Part shown: positions 50,630 through 62,000 of the stretch, piece by piece
Position numbering within the stretch: position 1 is the stretch's first letter
How the letters are laid out: every line of letters begins with the position of its first letter
Assembly (NCBI GenBank): GCA_009760855.2
Contig: WPIO01000181.1
Span: 120,001 to 182,000, forward strand
Source: Cristatella mucedo
Taxonomy: Eukaryota; Bryozoa; Phylactolaemata; Cristatellidae
DNA: 62,000 nt
Direction: 5' to 3'
Position numbers and translations under genes: made by a program
Notes under the pieces: generated by a model
Databases searched by the model: none
The model's input: the letters and a program-made list of their open reading frames with translations, nothing else
Told to the model about the DNA's origin: nothing

Positions 50630-50795
50630 CGAAGACCGATCTGCCCAGAGGTAAGGTGATCGCCCTGCACGACCCAGATTGAGGGTTCGAGTCCTGTAGT
50701 GGGCAATCCTTTATTGCCCACTGCAACTGGTGGTGATAGCCGTCAAGGCACTTCGGCCGATAAAATGAGGCTGTTAAATCAGCTAACCTTTTTGT
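50630..50795 (+). mobile_element. tRNA-headed SINE, family 2
   Basis: Forward copy: tRNA-like head with GGGTTCGAGTCC (B box), body GTGGTGATAGCCGTCAAGG, 3' end GAGGCTGTTAAATCAGCTAA. Confidence 0.75.
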
Positions 50796-51019
50796 CAATG
50801 GTGGCACGGGGGAGGCATGAGGACCAGACCACCTGGACCTGAGGTTTCGGCAACGAGTGTACACCAACCTTCACAGGAATGCTGACTGACAGAGAAACCG
50901 TCTGCTTGTTCTGCTGGATGTCTCGGCAGCAGCGATTGCCAAGTCCTAGCGGAGCTGGTCATTTCGAGTTAAACATCACTCGCACGGCATTACAACGGCA
51001 TAGGTCCTGTTGCCCCTGG

Positions 51020-51180
51020 GTCCAAGCCTAAGAGTGAGGCGCTTGCACTTCACGACTCAGGTCGTGGGTTCGAATCCGGCAGCAGGTGCTTCATCATTGG
51101 CCAGTGTAATCAGGAATGATAGCCACCACGGCTCCTCTGCTAATACAGAAAGGAGGCTGTTAAATCAGCTACCCTTTACC
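51020..51180 (+). mobile_element. tRNA-headed SINE, family 2
   Basis: Forward copy: GGTCGTGGGTTCGAATCC (B box), GGAATGATAGCCACCACGGC, 3' end GAGGCTGTTAAATCAGCTAC. Within 250 bp of another copy in the same orientation. Confidence 0.75.
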
Positions 51181-51956
51181 TATCTCAGTGGAAGATGTCG
51201 AAGCATTGACGTCAATGGACAACAGTCGTAAGAGAAACCTTCGAATCATGGGCAATCCATGTGTGTACATCTGTTCACAATTTAGAATCCCTCCTCTTTC
51301 AGACATAATTGCAAACCGCAATTTAAGCTTTAGTTTTATGCAGATCATGCACGGCTAAACAAGTGCTTCGATTCGCGGTCAACTGCAGTCCAAGCAGGAC
51401 AGGGTCAAAAGTACAGCGGCTCGCTGCCACAAACCTGGATAGCCGTGTAAGTAAGCGCACTGGGCGCAAAACACGACAGCAGCGTAGGAAGCGGCAAAGA
51501 AAGTATCTTGTCTTCTTGCAGCTGCTCAGCTTCTGCTGCTCATGCAGATGCAATGTCCAGCTGAAGACGTAGCCGCCATGCAGACCGTTGACACTGATTA
51601 GGTTCGATCGCGGGTGGACAGCAATGCCATCCATAGTCGAGGCGATTTCGCAGGGACAATAGGCGGTAATTTTAAAAAACTCCCTGCAGTCCGGGTTTAG
51701 CATTCTTTTTCCAGCACGGAAATTACTACGAGCAGAGTTGGCCGCACGGGCCGCCAGCTGTCGATACAGCAGCCCATTCATAAGGGGCTGGCATGCAAAG
51801 CAACTACAGAAGTTAAATGGCTCTCCATTTGGCTTGGATCATTGGGGCTCTGATTGGGCTCCAGCCGATGGGCTCAGACATGCTTAAGTACATGCTCAGC
51901 TCAGGCTGGGGGGGTGCAGCTTTGCCAGCCCTCATCCATCGGCCGGCATGGGCGGC

Positions 51957-52042
51957 CAGCAGTGGTCGGCCAGCAGTGGTCGGCCGGCAGTGGTCGGCCA
52001 GCAGAGGTCGGCCGACATGGTCGGCTGGCAGTGAGTGGTCGG
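51957..52042. repeat. 14-bp minisatellite
   Basis: About six units of CAGCAGTGGTCGGC with small changes, rich in GGCC. Confidence 0.9.
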
Positions 52043-52239
52043 AGGGCACCCAGCATCGATAGCATTCGTGAGTATCTGCATCTGACGACAGATGCTGAAG
52101 TGATTGGGGTGGGCAGGGCAGTCACGTGGGTATAGTAGCATCGCTGGACCTGGAGGCTATTTACCAGGCTCATCTTGGGCAGCCGACTATGAGAGCAGCC
52201 GGACCCAGCCCTCCCTTGCCATACGCAAACGATATCTTA

Positions 52240-52985
52240 TCGAGCTCCTATTCCTATTGCTATAATGTGGGCTTACTTAGACATGGATACCACATCTAAA
52301 TTGGTCCATGCATTTTTTTTGTAACATCCCGTCACGACTTTTGTAACTCACTGCTTGCTGGTCTACTGGCCTGTGCAAACTCTGCTCTTGGACTTGTCTG
52401 TCGTGAGCGTGGTGCAGCGGCCACATCACACCACTTCTCCTCGATCCACACTGGTTCCCAATCAAACAGCATATCATCGACTTTAAGGTTGTGTCACTCA
52501 CTTGTAGGTCCCTTCATTCCCTGGCTCCAGCCTACCAATCAGAAGTACTCCTGCACCATGCCAAGCATCGTACCACCCGCTGTTCTGACTCAAATCGTCT
52601 AGCTTCACCTTATACGAACCTCAAAATCTTTACAGACCATACCTTTAGCTCATATGCTCCCAAAGCCTGGAACTCACTCCCGACTGACGTTATAACATTC
52701 CCTGACATGCATTTAAAAAGACGCTGAAAGCACACCTATTTATTACAGCATTTAGTGGGTCCTTAGGATTCGTCCTTTTAATGCTTATTCGTGCTGACAC
52801 TGTGCCTGCTGCTACTAGCCATATCTAAACATGAACCCTGTGCATGTCACATCTAACAATGTTATGCTTAACGACGTTGCTAATGTTACCACTAATCATT
52901 CGGTCATCCTTTTTTCAGTATCTGTAAAGTGCCTTGAAAGAGATTCTTCAGTCCTCTGAAGGTGCAATACCGATGTATTATTAGC
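52240..52985 (+). mobile_element. LINE family 1, 3' fragment
   Basis: Contains SLTCRSLHSLAPAYQSEVLL and SYAPKAWNSLPTDVITF in broken frames, then the conserved tail ending TGTATTATTA. Confidence 0.8.
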
Positions 52986-53734
52986 ACCTCTTCTTTAGGT
53001 CATCCTCTACGAAACGACATCTTCTCTCTTGCTGCCGACTGTGGTCCTTTCCAGCCGTCCAATGCTGCTACTTCCAAGAAGCAGCATCTTTCTCGTTTCC
53101 TCGCGCACTTCCACTCGGCACTCGACTCTTGCAACTCTTGACTGCTCCTATCTAACTTGTCCGGCACGGCCAGGCAGCCTAAACTCGGTGCCCAACCGGT
53201 CGGTGCCACCGCCACTCGGGCCGTGCTGGTGGCGGCGGCAGGCTGCACTCACGCTGCGCATGGCCTCTCGCGTCGCCATGAAAGACGGGACACAAGACAG
53301 GCCGAATGACAGGGGGAGACAGCGCCACGAACAGCAAGCTCATTATTATGTGCTTAGGCGGATGCAGCCTGTTCAGCCGGCCAGCTGCGAGTGGCCGCGC
53401 GCTCCTCCGAGGCTAGCACCCAGGGGAGGGACAGGCGCACGGACCTGATACACGCGCGACAGACTCGGGACGGGACCGAGCAAAAGACAAGGAACAAGGT
53501 CGTAGAATAAGATGAGATAAAGGCCTGAGTGCCGAGGACGGCTGAAGCCTGACGACGACGCCAGAGAGTCTGAGTCCGCTCCGGACTGCGGTCGATCGAT
53601 GGAGGCAGCCAGTGGCCAGTGGCCAGTGGCTGCTCGAAGACCACGCTCGCTCGCTGACAAGGCACAACAGCTGCAGCTTCAGCTGCCGTAGTAGTGGCGA
53701 CCACGCCTGCTGCTCTCTACCTGCACGCAACAAT

Positions 53735-53985
53735 ACTAATACCAAGATATTTGCATAGCACCTGAAGATAGATAGCTTAATCTGTCTAGGCACTTAACAT
53801 TTGCTGTAATGGAAGCAGGATCAAATGGTTGCTGGTAGCATGCAGAATGTCAACAAGCATAACATGGTTAGGGGTGATATGCACAGTGTCAACGTGTAAA
53901 TGCTCTAAGTGGCTACACCCACAGTGTCAGCACGTGTAAGCATACAGAGGACGAATCCCAAGGACCCACTAAATGCTGCCACCGA
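53735..53985 (-). mobile_element. LINE family 1, 3' tail (inverted)
   Basis: Reverse-complement of the family 3' end, from an AATACTAATACC tail to the block encoding the end of the LINE protein. It is head-to-head with the plus-strand copy at 54085. Confidence 0.7.
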
Positions 53986-54084
53986 CTGTCAGCTGCTGGC
54001 AGAAACCGGCAGCAACTGGAACGTTGGGGAACTGCCGTTGCCGGGTCTTGAGAAACAAGTGCAATGCTGCCCAGTCTGCATCGC

Positions 54085-54473
54085 AGGGTTAAAATACCAA
54101 TACCTTGTACAAACCTCAAATCCTTGGGAGACCGTGCATTTAATTCGTATGCTCTTAACGCCTGGAACTCACTCCCGACTTGCCTCACGACATCCCCTGA
54201 CTTGACCACATTTAAAAACAAATTAAAAATGCACCAATGTATGGCAGCATTTAAGTGGGCCCTGTAATTCGTCCTGTGTGTGCTTATGCATGCTGACACT
54301 GTGCATGCTGCCACTAACATACTTGCATGCTGACCCTGTGCATGTCACCCCTAAACATGTTATTCATGTTGTTTATCAAGCATGATACCACTCGCCATTC
54401 GATCGTGTTTCCTTTGCAGCAAATGCAAAGCACCTAGAAAGAGATTGAGTTCTCTGAGGGTGCTTTATCGAGT

Positions 54474-54505
<32 letters not shown>
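54085..54505 (+). mobile_element. LINE family 1, 3' fragment
   Basis: Contains NLKSLGDRAFNSYALNAWNS, then the tail and (ATT)n at about 54475-54505. Confidence 0.8.
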
Positions 54506-55284
54506 AAGCCGATGGCACGATTGGGTCAGTCGTTTACGACACGACACCGGCAAGCACGTGACCGACGTTTGCCTTCAGACTAACATCGCGAGCGAGTGCC
54601 ATTTCGGAAATTCCACCCACCTCCCACAGAAAACGCCTGGCACACCAGAGCAACTCATCGTCGCGTTCTTGGCCTAGGGACACAGTGCACTCACTGCACA
54701 AGAGCGTGAGAGCGAGTCATGTCGTGCTGCCATGCAGGGCACCCCTGAGTAGCAGCAGCAGCAGCAGCACTGGCTGCGCTTGTGCAGCTTAAGAAGCTCT
54801 GGCTTTTTCGAAGTCGAGGCTCCCGGCGGCTGCTAACACTGCTGCCCCGAGTCGGCTTGAGCTGGAAGCATGTACCCAAAAAGAAAACTTTCTCGCCAGG
54901 CTCTTCATTGGAAAAGCCGGCCTGCGACTCATTAGCTAATAGCTGCCCCCTCCAGTGGCAAACTCGCCACACGTCGAACAATAAGCACAGTCTAAGTGTT
55001 CGGATGACCTTTCGTTTTCCGACAGGAAGTCAGCCAAACAATCAGAGACGAAGGAAAACTGGAACACCTGTGCCTCTGTCATGTCTACGAGCGAACGGTC
55101 ATGCACACGGACAAAGGGTGGGGCACAATTGCCGACCACTGAATCTCTCCTTTACAATAATTGAGACAGCAAGAGCCAGAGGGATGCGATGAGCCAGTGA
55201 GAAGAGAGAGAGGTCTACTGACAGACCGAGTAGGCAAAGACCAGACAGCGAAGTGAGGAGAGGGGGGAGATCGTGATGAGAGCA

Positions 55285-55520
55285 GAAAGATAGACATAGA
55301 GAGAGAGAGATAGAGACAAAGACAGAGAGACAAGAGAGATAGAGACAGAGAGACAGAGAGAGAGAGAGAGGGAGATGACCGCAGAGAGAGGGAGAGAGAG
55401 AGAGCAAGAGCAAGAGACAGAGAGAGAGAGAGAGGGAGATGACCGCAGAGAGAGGGAGAGAGAGAGAGCAAGAGCAAGAGACAGTGAGAGAGACAGAGGG
55501 GGAGAGAGAGAGAGAGTACT
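55285..55520. repeat. GA-rich tract with a 70-bp tandem duplication
   Basis: The segment containing GGGAGATGACCGCAGAGAGA, then GCAAGAGCAAGAGACAG, occurs twice (about 55345-55420 and 55415-55490). Confidence 0.85.
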
Positions 55521-56149
55521 CTCCCCTTTAAACGTCAAACGTATCTCTCTATTCCTGCTGGTCTTTTAGGCCAGCAATGAGGCACACCAGCAGCAGCAGC
55601 AGCGGCTGGAGTGGTATGAGGAAGACTGTAAGGAGTGGACTGAGAAAGAGAGAGCAACAGACTTGCTTAGCAGCCTGACGGTCAGCAGCACAGTTCGTGA
55701 GCTGAGGAGTTTTAACTACATGTCTGGGCTGAGAGCCCGGACAGATGAGTCAGAGAGAGTCAGACCGTGCAAATGCCATGATGTCGATAATTATAGTCGA
55801 TGCACAACGCTGAAATAGCGCCACGAGCCCATTAGTGGATCAACTTTCGGGCACTCCGTGGTTGTCGGCTGAGCCCTCGGCATGCCAGCGACACTGGCGA
55901 CCGCGGCTCGGCTACCGGGATCTACAAGCAGCTGACTTCCCGTTTCATGCCACCCACCGCAAGCCAGGTCGACAAGAGGAGGCCACATCGTGCGGGTGCC
56001 AAGTCGTGCGTGCCGAACTACACGGAGGTCACGCTTGGCTCCACCGTGTAGTGCCCCAAATTGAGTTCGCGACTACGAAGGTCACGCTTGGCTTGCAAGC
56101 AGGCGCTCGGGGAGAACCAGCCGGGCTAGCCAGGCTGGCGGCCACCTGC

Positions 56150-58060
56150 GGCAGCCTCATCCGTAAAGCGACGCCAGTTACAGGCGGCGGCGGCGGCAGC
56201 AGCCGAAGTCGGCTCCGCTCTTCTCCCCTCCCCCCGGCGCGAGCGTCGAGATAGAAGAAGGGAAGAAGGAACGCCTTACGGCAGGCACGGCTGAGCAACG
56301 CTAGGCAGCAGCCGCGTCCGCCGGCGAGCCGCCGAACGGCGTTCTGTCGCTGCAGCCTCAGCTTCAAACACGGACGCCGCCATCCGGTAGCTAGCGTTGT
56401 TACCGCCGAACGACTTCCTTTTGACAAGAAGGACCGCTAGCTACTCGATGGTTCTAGCCACACAAAACGCGGTCTCTCGGTATCTGACTCTGCCTCTGCC
56501 TCTGTCGCTGTCGCTGTCTCTGCCTCTGTCGCTGTCTCGCTCGCATGCGGCAGACACCTGAGTCGCGCGACAGGCGCCCAACGACCCGCGCGCGACACTC
56601 GCGCCGTGGCGATGCGCCACCACGCGAACGCGGGACGCAGCAGCGGCGGCCAGAGCCCGCAGCACCTCTGCGACGGAGAGCGGTTCCGAGCCGGCGGCCG
56701 AGAGGCAGCGTCCGAGCCGCTCGGGCAGAGGCTCGGACGCGACGACGCGCCAGCTCGCCGCCGCCGCCGCCGCCGCCGCCGCCCCCCCCCCCCCCCCTGC
56801 ACTCACCGCGGGCGTGTTCGACGCGGTCGATGGCACGAGCAGCGCGTCGGCGCGTTTCGTCGGCAGAGATCGCGAAGAGATACTCGGTGCCTCGGCCCGC
56901 TCGGCGTCACCGGCTGGCGAGCGCCGCACCTTCCGAGCCGGCCAAGTCGAGAGCCGACGAGGAACACGACGGGCGACGTCCGTCCGCACGCTACTCTGGC
57001 GGCGGCGGCGGCGGCCGAAGAGCGCGACGCTGCCGCGCCGGCCGCTGTCGCTCGGGGATCAAGGCCGGAAGCGTTCGCGCCAGCCGCCGACGACGAGGGA
57101 GTTCGCTCTCTCGACAGGCTGCAGCCGACGCCGAGTGGGGCCGGGAGGCGCGGGAGACGGCAGAAGAGCGCGCGCCCGCCGGCGCTTCGACGACGTCACC
57201 GCGTGGGCGTGTTCCCAGCCGCTGCGGGGATGAATTCGGAGGAGGGGCGCCGCGAGGCGCCGCCGGTGGGCGGGGAGAGGGGCGAGACAGCGAGCAGCCT
57301 GCATCCCTCAGCCGGCGCTCCCCTATCGACGGATCGCTCGTAACGTAGAGCGAAGCCGCCGCCGCCGCCGCCATTCTCTCCGACTGCTGCCGCCGCCGGC
57401 TCGGCCTCGGGATAGTGAGTCAGGTCTTCACGTGCGCTAGCTTGGGTAGGAACTGGGAAGCCGCCCCGCCCTCCCAGTCCGCCGCCCGCGCCCGCTTCGC
57501 GCACGCTCCTTCGCCTGCCCGCGGCCTGCCGAGTAGCCGGCTGCAACTGTTTCAATCGCAGCTGGCGAGCGGACCGCGGCTAGTCCGCAGCGAGACGCGG
57601 TCGTCCAGCCTCGGCTGCGCTCGGCGGCGGCGGCGGCGGTACTGCGGAGCGCCGCTCGCGCGCGAAGCCGGGCCTCGGCAGGGCGACCGGCGAACTCGGG
57701 CGCGGAGAATCCTCGTGCCTCCGAGGCTTCTCCGCGCGCGAAGTTCGCCGGTCGCCTCGGCTCTCCGATGAGATCCGACTCTTTGCCTCCGGCTCCGGAC
57801 ATCGCGGTCTCCATCACAGAAAGAAAAAAGGTGCGCGAGGAAAGGGCGGCCAAACCAAAATGGCGCTGCGCTCGCGACAGGAGAGCTCGCGCGCGCGGGG
57901 GGGGGGGGGGGACTCGGCTCGTTCGGCCGTCCGTCGGTCGGCGGCGTAGCTGCTGCCGCAGCAGCGCACTACTTCCGTCTCAGCTTCGCTGGCTCCGTAT
58001 CGAGTGGCATCGAATGGCAGCCAATATGGCGTCGCATGTTCGCGCAGCCGTTTAAGTCTG
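56150..58060. promoter_or_regulatory. CpG island, candidate promoter of LARGE or of an unseen gene
   Basis: Roughly 1.9 kb of very GC- and CpG-rich sequence unlike its surroundings. Motifs: GCCGCCATC (56376-56384), AAAATGGCG (57857-57865) and AATATGGCG (58023-58031), all YY1-like; ACTTCCG (57971-57977), ETS-like. Vertebrate LARGE has upstream non-coding exons, so this could be the distal LARGE promoter on the minus strand; alternatively it serves a gene outside the window. Long open frames on both strands here are expected from GC bias. I cannot recognise any protein in them. Confidence 0.55.
57683..57755. repeat. Long inverted repeat in the CpG island
   Basis: Left arm GCGACCGGCGAACT..GCGCGGAGAA and right arm TTCTCCGCGC..AGTTCGCCGGTCGC, about 27 bp each with one small mismatch/gap zone; the short loop contains CCTCG and CGAGG that can pair further. 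Confidence 0.9.
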
Positions 58061-58170
58061 CCGTGGGTATCGTGCTCTTAGCAGGCTGTTCGTGGTCGCC
58101 AGCGCGTTTATATTTTTGTTAATTAAGCATGTTTTTACTTATCTTTTACATTTATAGTTTACATCTAATG

Positions 58171-59487
58171 CAGTCGTCCTTCGCCGCTTCGCGCTACGAC
58201 TTTCGCCGCTTCACTCTGCTGCGGGTTTTTTTTCAAATACCGTATAGTCATTAAAAAGTTCCTTCCTCTCAGCACCACTTCGCTGATGGAGCCAATTGTG
58301 GATCGAGGCGTTGTTGGCGCGTTCGAGGCCCTCTGCACGCGAAACATCCTGCAGCCCCTCATCGAAGGCATGGACCTTGAAGGGAACTTCTTGCTGGCGG
58401 TAGTGCACCATCGCGACCTGTCCGACGAACATCCAGGCCACGTTGAATGACATGAAGACCGCGAAGGCCAGCTGGAAGAAGTTGCGACCTGACATTGTCT
58501 CCACGACCACAGAGGATTGATTCACCCCAGAGGATATAAGCAACTCGGCAGTGGATAAGGCAGTTAGGCTAGCCCGGATGCTGAGTGGGGAAGGCTTCGC
58601 GGACGTGACCCGCGATGATGTGCATGAGCTGCCGGAGACGCGTTCGACTCCCTTCACTGACGATGATCCGGTGGGGAAATTCGCTAAATCTGCTAGTGAG
58701 AAGGAGGAGAAAGAGCAGCCAGATGTTCCTGCGGGTCAGCACGAGGAGCAAGTAGGCCTTACACTCGGGCGTCTCTCGCAAGTCGAGAGAACTATTAAGG
58801 AAGTACAGGACACGATTGGCGAACGGGACCCGCGAATGATGCGTGCATTGCGGTTCCGGAATGCACTCGACGTAGCGACGGAAGCCAACAAAAGCCTCCT
58901 CACGCATACGAAAAGACAGCGCCAGCAGCTGCCCGTCACGACGCTCTTCAGCCGCGCACCCGGACACACCCGCTGCCGACGCCCAGTACTCCTTCAGCGG
59001 AAGAAGACGACGACGCACCTGCTGAAGATACTGTACCACCTGAAGACTCTCCTACTGAGGTCATGCCTTCAGAGGAGCCGTAACCTTACACTTTTTTGCT
59101 GTGCTGTACATCTTTTCATCTGCATCGCTCCATCATCGAATAAGCTGCACTATTTTCATAGGTTAGTGGCTGTGTGTATGGACTGCGTGTGTAATTAAAA
59201 GTACAATAATAATATGATATTGTTCACGTCTAATATGTCTTATTTTCTCTTCTTTTGTCTAATATTATATATCGGGTAATACTAATGTAACGGTGACTAA
59301 AGGGTGTTATTTCACGTCTACAGGCTCTAATAATGCTGCTGAAAAACGTCTTTAGGTCGTAATCAGGTTTTCTATACTCTCAACTACGAAAATATTCGAT
59401 TTATAAATAATGAATCCTACCTCGCGTAAATTCACCTATCGCGGTAGAGTGTGGAGCGGATTTACCGCGATAACCGAGGGTCGACCG
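58171..59487 (+). mobile_element. Degenerate pogo/Tigger-type DNA transposon
   Basis: Plus-strand remnants of a Tigger-like (CENP-B-related DDE) transposase C-terminus: VDRGVVGAFEALCTRNILQP (from about 58296), MDLEGNFLL, then after a frameshift KASWKKLRPDIV and, further on, an acidic FTDDDPVGKF region (58630-58690). Frameshifts and stops make it dead. The ends are related inverted repeats: CAGTCGTCCTTCGCCGCTTC at the left, and ACCGCGATAACCGAGGGTCG close to the right end, the latter with the CGCG-rich style of pogo termini. The N-terminal DNA-binding domain and most of the catalytic domain are absent. Confidence 0.8.
58211..59198 (+). pseudogene. Tigger-like transposase C-terminal pseudogene
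   Basis: The longest open part is 58551-59198, of which only about 58551-58960 looks transposase-like (FTDDDP acidic patch, helical ERDPRMMRALRFRNALDVA segment). Upstream pieces lie in other frames. A minus-strand open frame at 58211-58657 is a shadow of these. Confidence 0.7.
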
Positions 59488-59489
59488 TA

Positions 59490-60354
59490 CCTAAATACTA
59501 AGCCCTAAGCCCTTCCCTAAAATCGAAACCCAAAAACCCCATTTATTAGCCGAGTGGCTTTTGTTCATACAGCCGCGTAAGTCAGCACTGGGGGAAGCTC
59601 TCAGGTTAGCCGCGATGCGAGCCCTTGCCTTAGTGGGTTCGACTAGGGCAACTAGTACAAACCCGGCTCCTGGTCCGCCTTCAGCTCGGCTTAGAATGGA
59701 GCTTTGTGCAGGTGATGCGGTCAGAAGACGGACCGACTAATGTGCTTAAGTAGACATAGAGCGATAGGATGGCAAGCTGGCGCAGGAGCAATCTAATAAG
59801 CTACAGGCGGAAACGAATAAGCCTGAGAACGGACACCGAGAACGGGGAGGGGACCGAGAGAATAGCAGCTGCGCGCGAGGTCAGGCGTTCAGATGAGAGA
59901 TAACATAACGGAACGACTGACACAGAGATCGGGGCTGGAGCTTCCGTAGTCGATGCGAGACCACGCTTCGAGAGCACGAGAGTCGAACCTGCGGCGACGA
60001 ATAGCTAAGTGCAACTTAGACTGCGCAGTTGCGTTCTGCCGGCTACTCAGTTAGCTGCTCGTATCTTGGGTGCTGTAGCGGTCCGCCTTCGGGGTCGGGA
60101 ACGTCGCTAGCGAGGCAGGCGTGCGATAGCTTATGGTAGTCGGGCTTCGGGAGTTCTCACGCAGTTAACTCCGTCGGTCCGGTGCGTGCCGCGTAAAGCG
60201 CTTCCGCCGGCGCGTAACCACTACTAACAGGCCCACAATAAACTGTTGATTTCGGCACCCAGTTGTGGCCGCCTGCGTTTTAACCGCGCTGCAGCGCTGC
60301 ACTACACTATCGGCCGGTAGAGAGCCGGGGGACGAGCTTCTCTGCGCGGTTACA
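59490..60354 (+). mobile_element. LTR-like segment (tentative)
   Basis: Moderately GC-rich non-coding DNA with AATAAA at 60237-60242 followed about 110 bp later by a terminal GGTTACA, the layout of an R-U5 LTR end. The 5' boundary, target duplication and a second LTR were not found, and no gag or pol is visible. Confidence 0.25.
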
Positions 60355-60359
60355 ATAGC

Positions 60360-61784
60360 ACGCTCGTTGTTGAGACTTGTATACTCCGCGTTCCCGGCGT
60401 AAAGTGTTCATGACCCCCCCCCCCTGTGTGTTTTGGCGTCTTTCGGCAGAAGCTCTCGACTGTTGTGGACGTCTGCTCCGTCTATGGACGTATGCATCCT
60501 CCGGTGGAGCATCGCCAGCGACGCGCGCACTGAATAATTATGACACTCGAGCTTTGGGAGCTTTCGCAATTTTTTTTTCGGCGGGACAACAAGAGAGCCT
60601 CGGTCTGGGCGGTGCGCCATCGGCGCGTTGCTTCGCGCACTTTCTTCTCCAGATCGAGACTACCAATGCGACTGCCTACGCACGCGGGCACAGGACTGGG
60701 CAGTGCGTAGCTGCGATAATGGACGGCAGTCACGAAAGCAATAGCGGCTGGCGGTGGCGGAGTGTAATATATAATAATATACAATATAATATAATGTGAT
60801 GAATAACGAATGTAATATAGTGTAACAATAACGGCTGGCGGTGGCGGAGCCGCGGAGTAGATGGGGGCAAATGTCCCCTTGGCCTCACCTACAGCCGGGC
60901 AGCCACTTGGACCGCTGCCCCCTACTCCCACGCGCCCCCGACCGTCGCCTACGAAGGAATTATGTCTCAATTTTAAGCTCGACGAGGAACCGCCGAGTTT
61001 GCGTGTCGAATGAATGAAGACTACAGCTTTGCGCTTTAATTGTTTTCATCCATTGTGGATTTATCCCGCTAACGTGAAAATCTTGCGGCTCTGGCCCCGC
61101 TACACAAAAACGATCGCACGTCTTTCGCCCCCCCCCCGCCGCCGCAGCCGCCGCCTCTGGATGAAAATCCAGGCCCCGCCGCTGCAATGGCTGGCATTCG
61201 CCAGACGAAGCGAAAGCGGACATCCGATTGCAGATATCAGATCCGATGGCGGACATTGGCGGACGGACGCTCGTAGCAAATGATGTATGACGATGCCAAA
61301 AACTGAGCTAAAACTATATTGGGTAAAGCGAAGTTTTGGGCTAAAGAGAAATTCATGGCCGACGAGCTTTCGCAGTACTCACTTTTGGCTTGTATGCTGC
61401 CGGTCTGTCGTCAGCGCGCGCGCCGGTACACAAACGACGAAATGCAGACACCAAGGAGGCCTTCACCTCCGGCGTATTTCGTCAACGCTCGCAGCGCTAC
61501 GCCGCACGGCAGCCGCTCTCACCTCCCTCCTGCTACCCCAAGGAGGCCTGCTCCTCCTCACCCGGCAGCGACTCACCCTAGTAGAAATATTAACTCATTC
61601 AACTATAAAACCTGTATGACCCATAAACAAATAAAACCATTAACCCGCAATAAACCATCGAACCGCGTGGCTAGTGAGCTGCCTGACGGTTCCGGCCGCC
61701 GCGGCGCGATTACTATTCGTTTAACTTATGAGGTAAGCACCGGATGCCGGACGGGCGAACGGGTATGTATGCCGGAAGGTGCGT
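60360..61784. other. Unannotated right-end DNA
   Basis: GC-rich patches alternate with AT-rich DNA. Open frames at 60377-60799 (+), 61014-61283 (+) and 61319-61810 (+) have no recognisable domain. Confidence 0.45.
60740..60852. repeat. Direct repeat flanking an AT-rich insert
   Basis: CGGCTGGCGGTGGCGGAG occurs at about 60747-60764 and 60831-60848 (with matching AATA upstream in both), separated by about 65 bp of AT-rich DNA with TGTAATATA at its start and AGTGTAAC at its end. Confidence 0.6.
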
Positions 61785-62000
61785 CTAATGTAATGTATCT
61801 CCGTCTGTAACCCCACAAAGTCATAAAGACCACGTGGGTGTTACGCAGGAGAGTTGTGTATAGCGCACTCACAGCCTAAGCGGCTTTCGGTGCGCATTCG
61901 GTAGCCAACAGACTTCGTCTCGCGCAACAAAGAAAAAGTGGGAAGCATAGCAGAGTCAGGAGAGCAGTTGAGGTAGTGAGTAGCATAGAAGTAGCAGCTC
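61785..62000 (-). mobile_element. LINE family 2 3' end, truncated by window end
   Basis: Minus strand, from GTAATGTATCTCCGTCTGTA through CCACAAAGTCATAAAGACCA to the window edge; homologous to 8300-8500 and 21400-21650. Confidence 0.7.

Noticed and set aside
56545-57374. GC-rich open frames on both strands in the CpG island
   Set aside because: Arg/Ala/Pro-rich composition expected from GC bias; open in several frames at once, no domain.
58211-58657. Minus-strand open frame of 148 codons that looks like a small membrane protein
   Set aside because: The opposite strand encodes Tigger transposase pieces; the minus frame is a shadow.
59287-60354. LTR starting at TGTAACGG and ending at GGTTACA
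   Set aside because: The proposed start lies inside the Tigger element, so these matching ends are coincidental; only a weak LTR-like call from 59490 is kept.

Overview
The window is nuclear DNA of a metazoan. It holds two multi-exon genes with GT-AG introns, conserved only at family level with vertebrates, inside a repeat-rich background with no operon-like packing and no bacterial signals. Conserved blocks of the LARGE protein match human LARGE only about half the time by eye, so I favour an invertebrate. I cannot name the species or phylum.

Layout. 1-1660: a decayed L2/CR1-like LINE. 2430-3660: a minisatellite, then a GC-rich promoter region. 3670-14103 (+): a complete SIRT7 orthologue (nuclear/nucleolar NAD-dependent deacylase), reconstructed as 11 coding exons and 461 codons. 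14104-14320: its 3' UTR with a poly(A) signal. 14320-16790: intergenic repeats. 17256-44250 (-): a LARGE-type bifunctional xylosyl/glucuronyltransferase (matriglycan synthase of alpha-dystroglycan), convergent with SIRT7. I reconstruct 15 coding exons and about 786 codons; one 31-nt micro-exon is tentative. 44250-58060: LARGE upstream region or new intergenic space, ending in a strong CpG island (about 56150-58060) that may be the LARGE promoter or belong to a third gene. 58171-59487: a dead pogo/Tigger-type DNA transposon. 59490-62000: an LTR-like segment, AT-rich DNA and a LINE 3' end cut by the window edge.

Both reconstructed coding sequences stay in frame through every junction and end at normal stops. 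The two genes have no known shared pathway (chromatin/rDNA deacylation versus Golgi glycosylation), so their adjacency looks like ordinary convergent neighbourhood.

Most remaining DNA is repeats: two LINE families, two tRNA-headed SINE families (one sharing its 3' tail with a LINE family), long CT/GA, GT/CA, AT and CTAT microsatellites, three minisatellites, and an unusual number of perfect intronic palindromes. No CRISPR array, rRNA gene or convincing functional tRNA was seen. I found no convincing new biological system. The most interesting items are the SINE-LINE tail sharing, the perfect hairpins, the tracts flanking the SIRT7 catalytic exon, the GC-AG intron and the LARGE micro-exon.
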